From positions 186,001 to 250,000 of the forward strand of contig NZ_JAJJMO010000001.1 in the NCBI RefSeq assembly GCF_020905345.1: 64,000 nt of DNA. The letters are read 5' to 3'. Positions 61,750 through 64,000 of the stretch are shown here, piece by piece; the first letter of the stretch is position 1; each line of letters starts with the position of its first letter. This stretch comes from Flavobacterium pisciphilum. GTDB lineage: Bacteria > Bacteroidota > Bacteroidia > Flavobacteriales > Flavobacteriaceae. Under the pieces are notes generated by a model. It was given only the letters and a program-made list of their open reading frames with translations. It was not told the DNA's origin and ran no database searches. Position numbers and translations under genes: made by a program.

Positions 61750-63141
61750 ATGGAACTATATAATTTAATTAGAAAAAACGAAAAGTTAACCTTTACAGAT
61801 TCGAGTACTGGAATTTCCAAATCTATTTCGGAAATGCACCAATCACTTGAAATTGACAACCTAAGATCAGTAGTCTTTATTTACAGCGATAATCAATTAC
61901 CAGCGATAGAAACATTGCTGAATTTTTATCAAAGTAAGTTTGCGATAGCTTTATTAGGATTGAGCTTAAACGAGAATTTTAAGGAGAATTTAGAAGAAAA
62001 GTACACGCCGTACTATATTTATGATCCATCGCGTACAACTATAGATGGATATAGTCTGGTGAATGCTTCAGATACTATAATGTTATTTAAGCGTCAGGAA
62101 AATTCTATTTATCCTATAAATCCTAAGATAAAGCTTTTGTTGAGCACTTCAGGAACAACAGGTTCTCCTAAATTTGTTAGGCTTTCGGATGAGAATTTGG
62201 TACAGAACGCCAAGTCTATCATGGAGTACATGCCTATCAAAGGAGAGGATGTAGTACCATTAAATGTGCCAATCAATTTTGTGTACGGATTATCGATTTT
62301 CACAACAAATTGTATCAAGGCAAATCATATTATTTGTACTGATAAAGATGCTTTTCAAAAAGAGTTTTGGTCAGATTTTAAAAAATACGGGTACTCCACT
62401 TTAGGAGGAGTACCGTATTTTTATGAAATGCTTTTCAGCATTGGATTCTTTAAAAAAGACCATCCATCACTGCGATACCTTACTCATACAGGAGGAATGC
62501 TAAACCATAAACTGATTGAAGCAATTTCTGAATACAGTGAGAAATTCGGAAAGCAGTTTTTTGCTCAATACGGTCAAACAGAAGCCTGTGGAAGAATGGC
62601 TTATTTACCACCAGATGATTTATTAAGAAAAGGAACTTCTATTGGTCGCCCTATTCAAAATGGACATTTTGAAATAGATAGCGAAACTTCAGAATTAATC
62701 TATCATGGGCCAAATGTATTTGGTGGTTACGCCAACAGAAGAGCTGATTTGCAATTCTATGAAGAACAAGAAAAGCTCCATACAGGAGATAAAGCAAGAA
62801 TGGATAATGAAGGCTATTATTATATTATAGGACGTATAAAACGAATTGTAAAATTATTTGGTGTACGACTTAATCTTGATGAAGCTGAACTCCTTTTAAA
62901 AGATGCTTTAGGTGGGCAGACCTTTATTTGCCTAGGTATAAATGATAAGCATCTAGCCGTTTTATATACAGATGAAGCTCTAAATAAAGAATTGATTCTA
63001 AAAGTATTAAAAGCAAAACTAGGGATTCATGCTAGTTCATTAAAGGTTATCTATCTAGAAGATGGTGTTCCGCTAACCGCTAATGGAAAAGTAAATTACC
63101 CACTTATTAAAGAGCGACTCGAAACAGAGGTACTTGTTTAA
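61750..63141 (+). CDS. AMP-dependent synthetase/ligase (acyl-activating, ACP-loading)
   Basis: The 463-residue enzyme has ANL-superfamily motifs: LLLSTSGTTGSPKFVRLS (P-loop A3, about 128-145), GGVPYFYEML, YGQTEACGRM (A5), TGDKARMDNEGYYYIIGRIK (A7-A8), and the C-terminal ANGKVNYP with the A10 Lys. The N-terminus is shorter than in acyl-CoA synthetases. With the ACP beside it, it is probably an acyl-ACP or fatty-acid/aryl adenylating ligase. Substrate cannot be assigned by eye. It ends the operon. Confidence 0.9.
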   Translation: MELYNLIRKNEKLTFTDSSTGISKSISEMHQSLEIDNLRSVVFIYSDNQLPAIETLLNFYQSKFAIALLGLSLNENFKENLEEKYTPYYIYDPSRTTIDGYSLVNASDTIMLFKRQENSIYPINPKIKLLLSTSGTTGSPKFVRLSDENLVQNAKSIMEYMPIKGEDVVPLNVPINFVYGLSIFTTNCIKANHIICTDKDAFQKEFWSDFKKYGYSTLGGVPYFYEMLFSIGFFKKDHPSLRYLTHTGGMLNHKLIEAISEYSEKFGKQFFAQYGQTEACGRMAYLPPDDLLRKGTSIGRPIQNGHFEIDSETSELIYHGPNVFGGYANRRADLQFYEEQEKLHTGDKARMDNEGYYYIIGRIKRIVKLFGVRLNLDEAELLLKDALGGQTFICLGINDKHLAVLYTDEALNKELILKVLKAKLGIHASSLKVIYLEDGVPLTANGKVNYPLIKERLETEVLV

Positions 63142-63154
63142 TAAAAATTAAAAA

Positions 63155-63187
63155 AAAGGCTATCAAATTTATTTTTGATAGCCTTTT
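63155..63187 (+). terminator. Terminator of the siderophore operon
   Basis: Arms AAGGCTATCAAA and TTTGATAGCCTT with a short loop and T tract; about 15 bases past the ligase stop. Confidence 0.92.
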
Positions 63188-63311
63188 AAATTTAATAGTA
63201 ATTCAAACTATTAGATTTATTCTCCTTTTTTGATTTGTGACTATTCACTTAAAAGTAAATCATCTTTAATCATACTCATCATTTTATTAAATACTCGAGG
63301 TCTTTAAAAAG

Positions 63312-63347
63312 AAAAAGGTTTCTGATATACTATCAGAAACCTTTTTT
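63312..63347 (-). terminator. Terminator of the downstream TonB receptor gene
   Basis: Arms AAAAAGGTTTCTGATA and TATCAGAAACCTTTTT with a short loop. It lies about 20 bases past the minus-strand stop at 63368 and could also back up the siderophore operon terminator. Confidence 0.9.
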
Positions 63348-63367
63348 CTATTACTTATGTGGTTCTC

Positions 63368-64000
63368 TTAGAAGCTATAACCAACAGCTAAATTAAATCT
63401 TGAACCATTTCCTCTTGTATAATTGGCATTAGTACCATAAAATTGAGAAGTTGTAGTATAATATGATGTATTAAGAAGATTTTCAATACCAAGTTTCACT
63501 CTAATCTGACTTGTTACTTTATATGCTGTAGCCAAGTTCCATAGGTTAAATGATTTAATTGGTCCTTCGCCAATAGCATAAGCTCCTTTGGCATTAGGTT
63601 TAAAGTAATCTCGATCACCTACATACATCCAATACACTTCAACATTTAATCTTTCGTTTCCAAATTTTGCATAACCAGTCATTTTAACTGGAGGAATTCT
63701 ATTCGATTTTAGATAAATATCATTGTCACCATAAAAATGACCGTCTCCATCTTTATCTCCTCTACCCTGTACATAAGCATAATTTCCTCCTATGGTAAGT
63801 TCTTTAATTAATTGGTAATCCAATTGAACTTCATAGCCCCATACACGTTCTGGTAAACGTTCAGCAAGTAATAAACCATCTACTTGAATTAAGTTAGTAC
63901 CTAATTTTGAAGTACTATAGTAATAAGCAGCGCTAAGATTTAATTTTCCTAATTGACTACTAAATCCACCTTCGTAGTTATTAACGATAATCGGTTCTGT
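63368..64000 (-). CDS. TonB-dependent receptor, C-terminal part (probable ferric-siderophore receptor), cut by window edge
   Basis: The minus-strand frame is open from 64000 to a stop at 63368 (211 codons). The computed start at 63823 is a TTG inside it, so the true start is outside. The sequence has alternating beta-strand pattern: GFSSQLGKLNLSAAYYYST, ERVWGYEVQLDYQLIKEL, LGIENLLNTSYYTTTSQFYG. It ends in RFNLAVGYSF with a terminal Phe, all typical of the TonB receptor barrel end. Convergent to the siderophore operon, it is likely the uptake receptor for its product. That is inferred from position. Confidence 0.88.
   Translation of the reverse strand, partial: TEPIIVNNYEGGFSSQLGKLNLSAAYYYSTSKLGTNLIQVDGLLLAERLPERVWGYEVQLDYQLIKELTIGGNYAYVQGRGDKDGDGHFYGDNDIYLKSNRIPPVKMTGYAKFGNERLNVEVYWMYVGDRDYFKPNAKGAYAIGEGPIKSFNLWNLATAYKVTSQIRVKLGIENLLNTSYYTTTSQFYGTNANYTRGNGSRFNLAVGYSF

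Noticed and set aside
1..64000. Insertion sequences, prophage, tRNA or rRNA genes
   Set aside because: No transposase, integrase, phage structural gene or cloverleaf RNA was found by reading both strands, although tRNA genes can be missed by eye.

Overview
The window is AT-rich and looks like a chromosome segment of a Bacteroidota species, most likely Flavobacterium or a close relative. Evidence: SusC/SusD pairs, FecR/ECF sigma modules, TonB receptors with STN and carboxypeptidase-like N-terminal domains, a type IX secretion C-terminal signal, lipoproteins with Asp/Glu/Ser-rich stretches after the lipobox Cys, and several TAnnTTTG promoter -7 elements. No tRNA, rRNA, CRISPR array or insertion sequence was recognised.

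Layout. (1) 1-11.3 kb, minus strand: ECF sigma factor, FecR anti-sigma factor, SusC (with STN domain), SusD, then three phosphate-ester hydrolases (a glycerophosphodiesterase-like/alkaline phosphatase fusion, a calcineurin-like phosphoesterase and an alkaline-phosphatase-superfamily enzyme cut by the window edge). This looks like a utilisation locus for a phosphorylated organic substrate. (2) 11.7-17.0 kb: a second cell-surface signalling module (ECF sigma, small alpha/beta protein, FecR, TonB receptor, DUF4249 lipoprotein). (3) 17.2-18.6 kb: amino-acid permease. (4) 18.8-28.5 kb: a degenerate polymorphic-toxin array of Rhs-core C-terminal tips without N-terminal regions, each followed by a probable immunity gene. 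It contains covarying hairpin (REP-like) elements, repeated terminators, a near-identical 470-bp duplication and frameshifts.

(5) 28.6-37.0 kb: a cobalamin-riboswitch-controlled vitamin B12 uptake operon (BtuB-like receptor, BtuG-like beta-propeller lipoprotein, three paralogous surface lipoproteins, a DUF4465 lipoprotein). (6) 37.3-39.8 kb: DUF1810 protein, secreted esterase, exported protein of unknown role. (7) 40.0-46.3 kb: two operons (old yellow enzyme, zinc-type alcohol dehydrogenase, polysaccharide deacetylase; membrane protein, MRJP/yellow-like protein, an acetolactate-decarboxylase-like fragment), with an AraC regulator divergent from the second. (8) 46.7-50.6 kb: a 1284-residue secreted M43 metalloprotease with a T9SS signal. 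(9) 50.8-64 kb: an NRPS-independent siderophore cluster (decarboxylase, IucA-acyltransferase fusion, N-monooxygenase, IucC-like synthetase, MATE exporter) that also carries an acyl carrier protein and an adenylating ligase. A divergent 2-oxoglutarate dioxygenase, paired operator-like palindromes and a downstream TonB receptor flank it.

The most unusual parts are the orphan Rhs-tip array with its covarying hairpins, the ACP/ligase extension of the siderophore pathway, and the internally deleted acetolactate decarboxylase. All functional assignments come from reading motifs by eye; no database search was possible.
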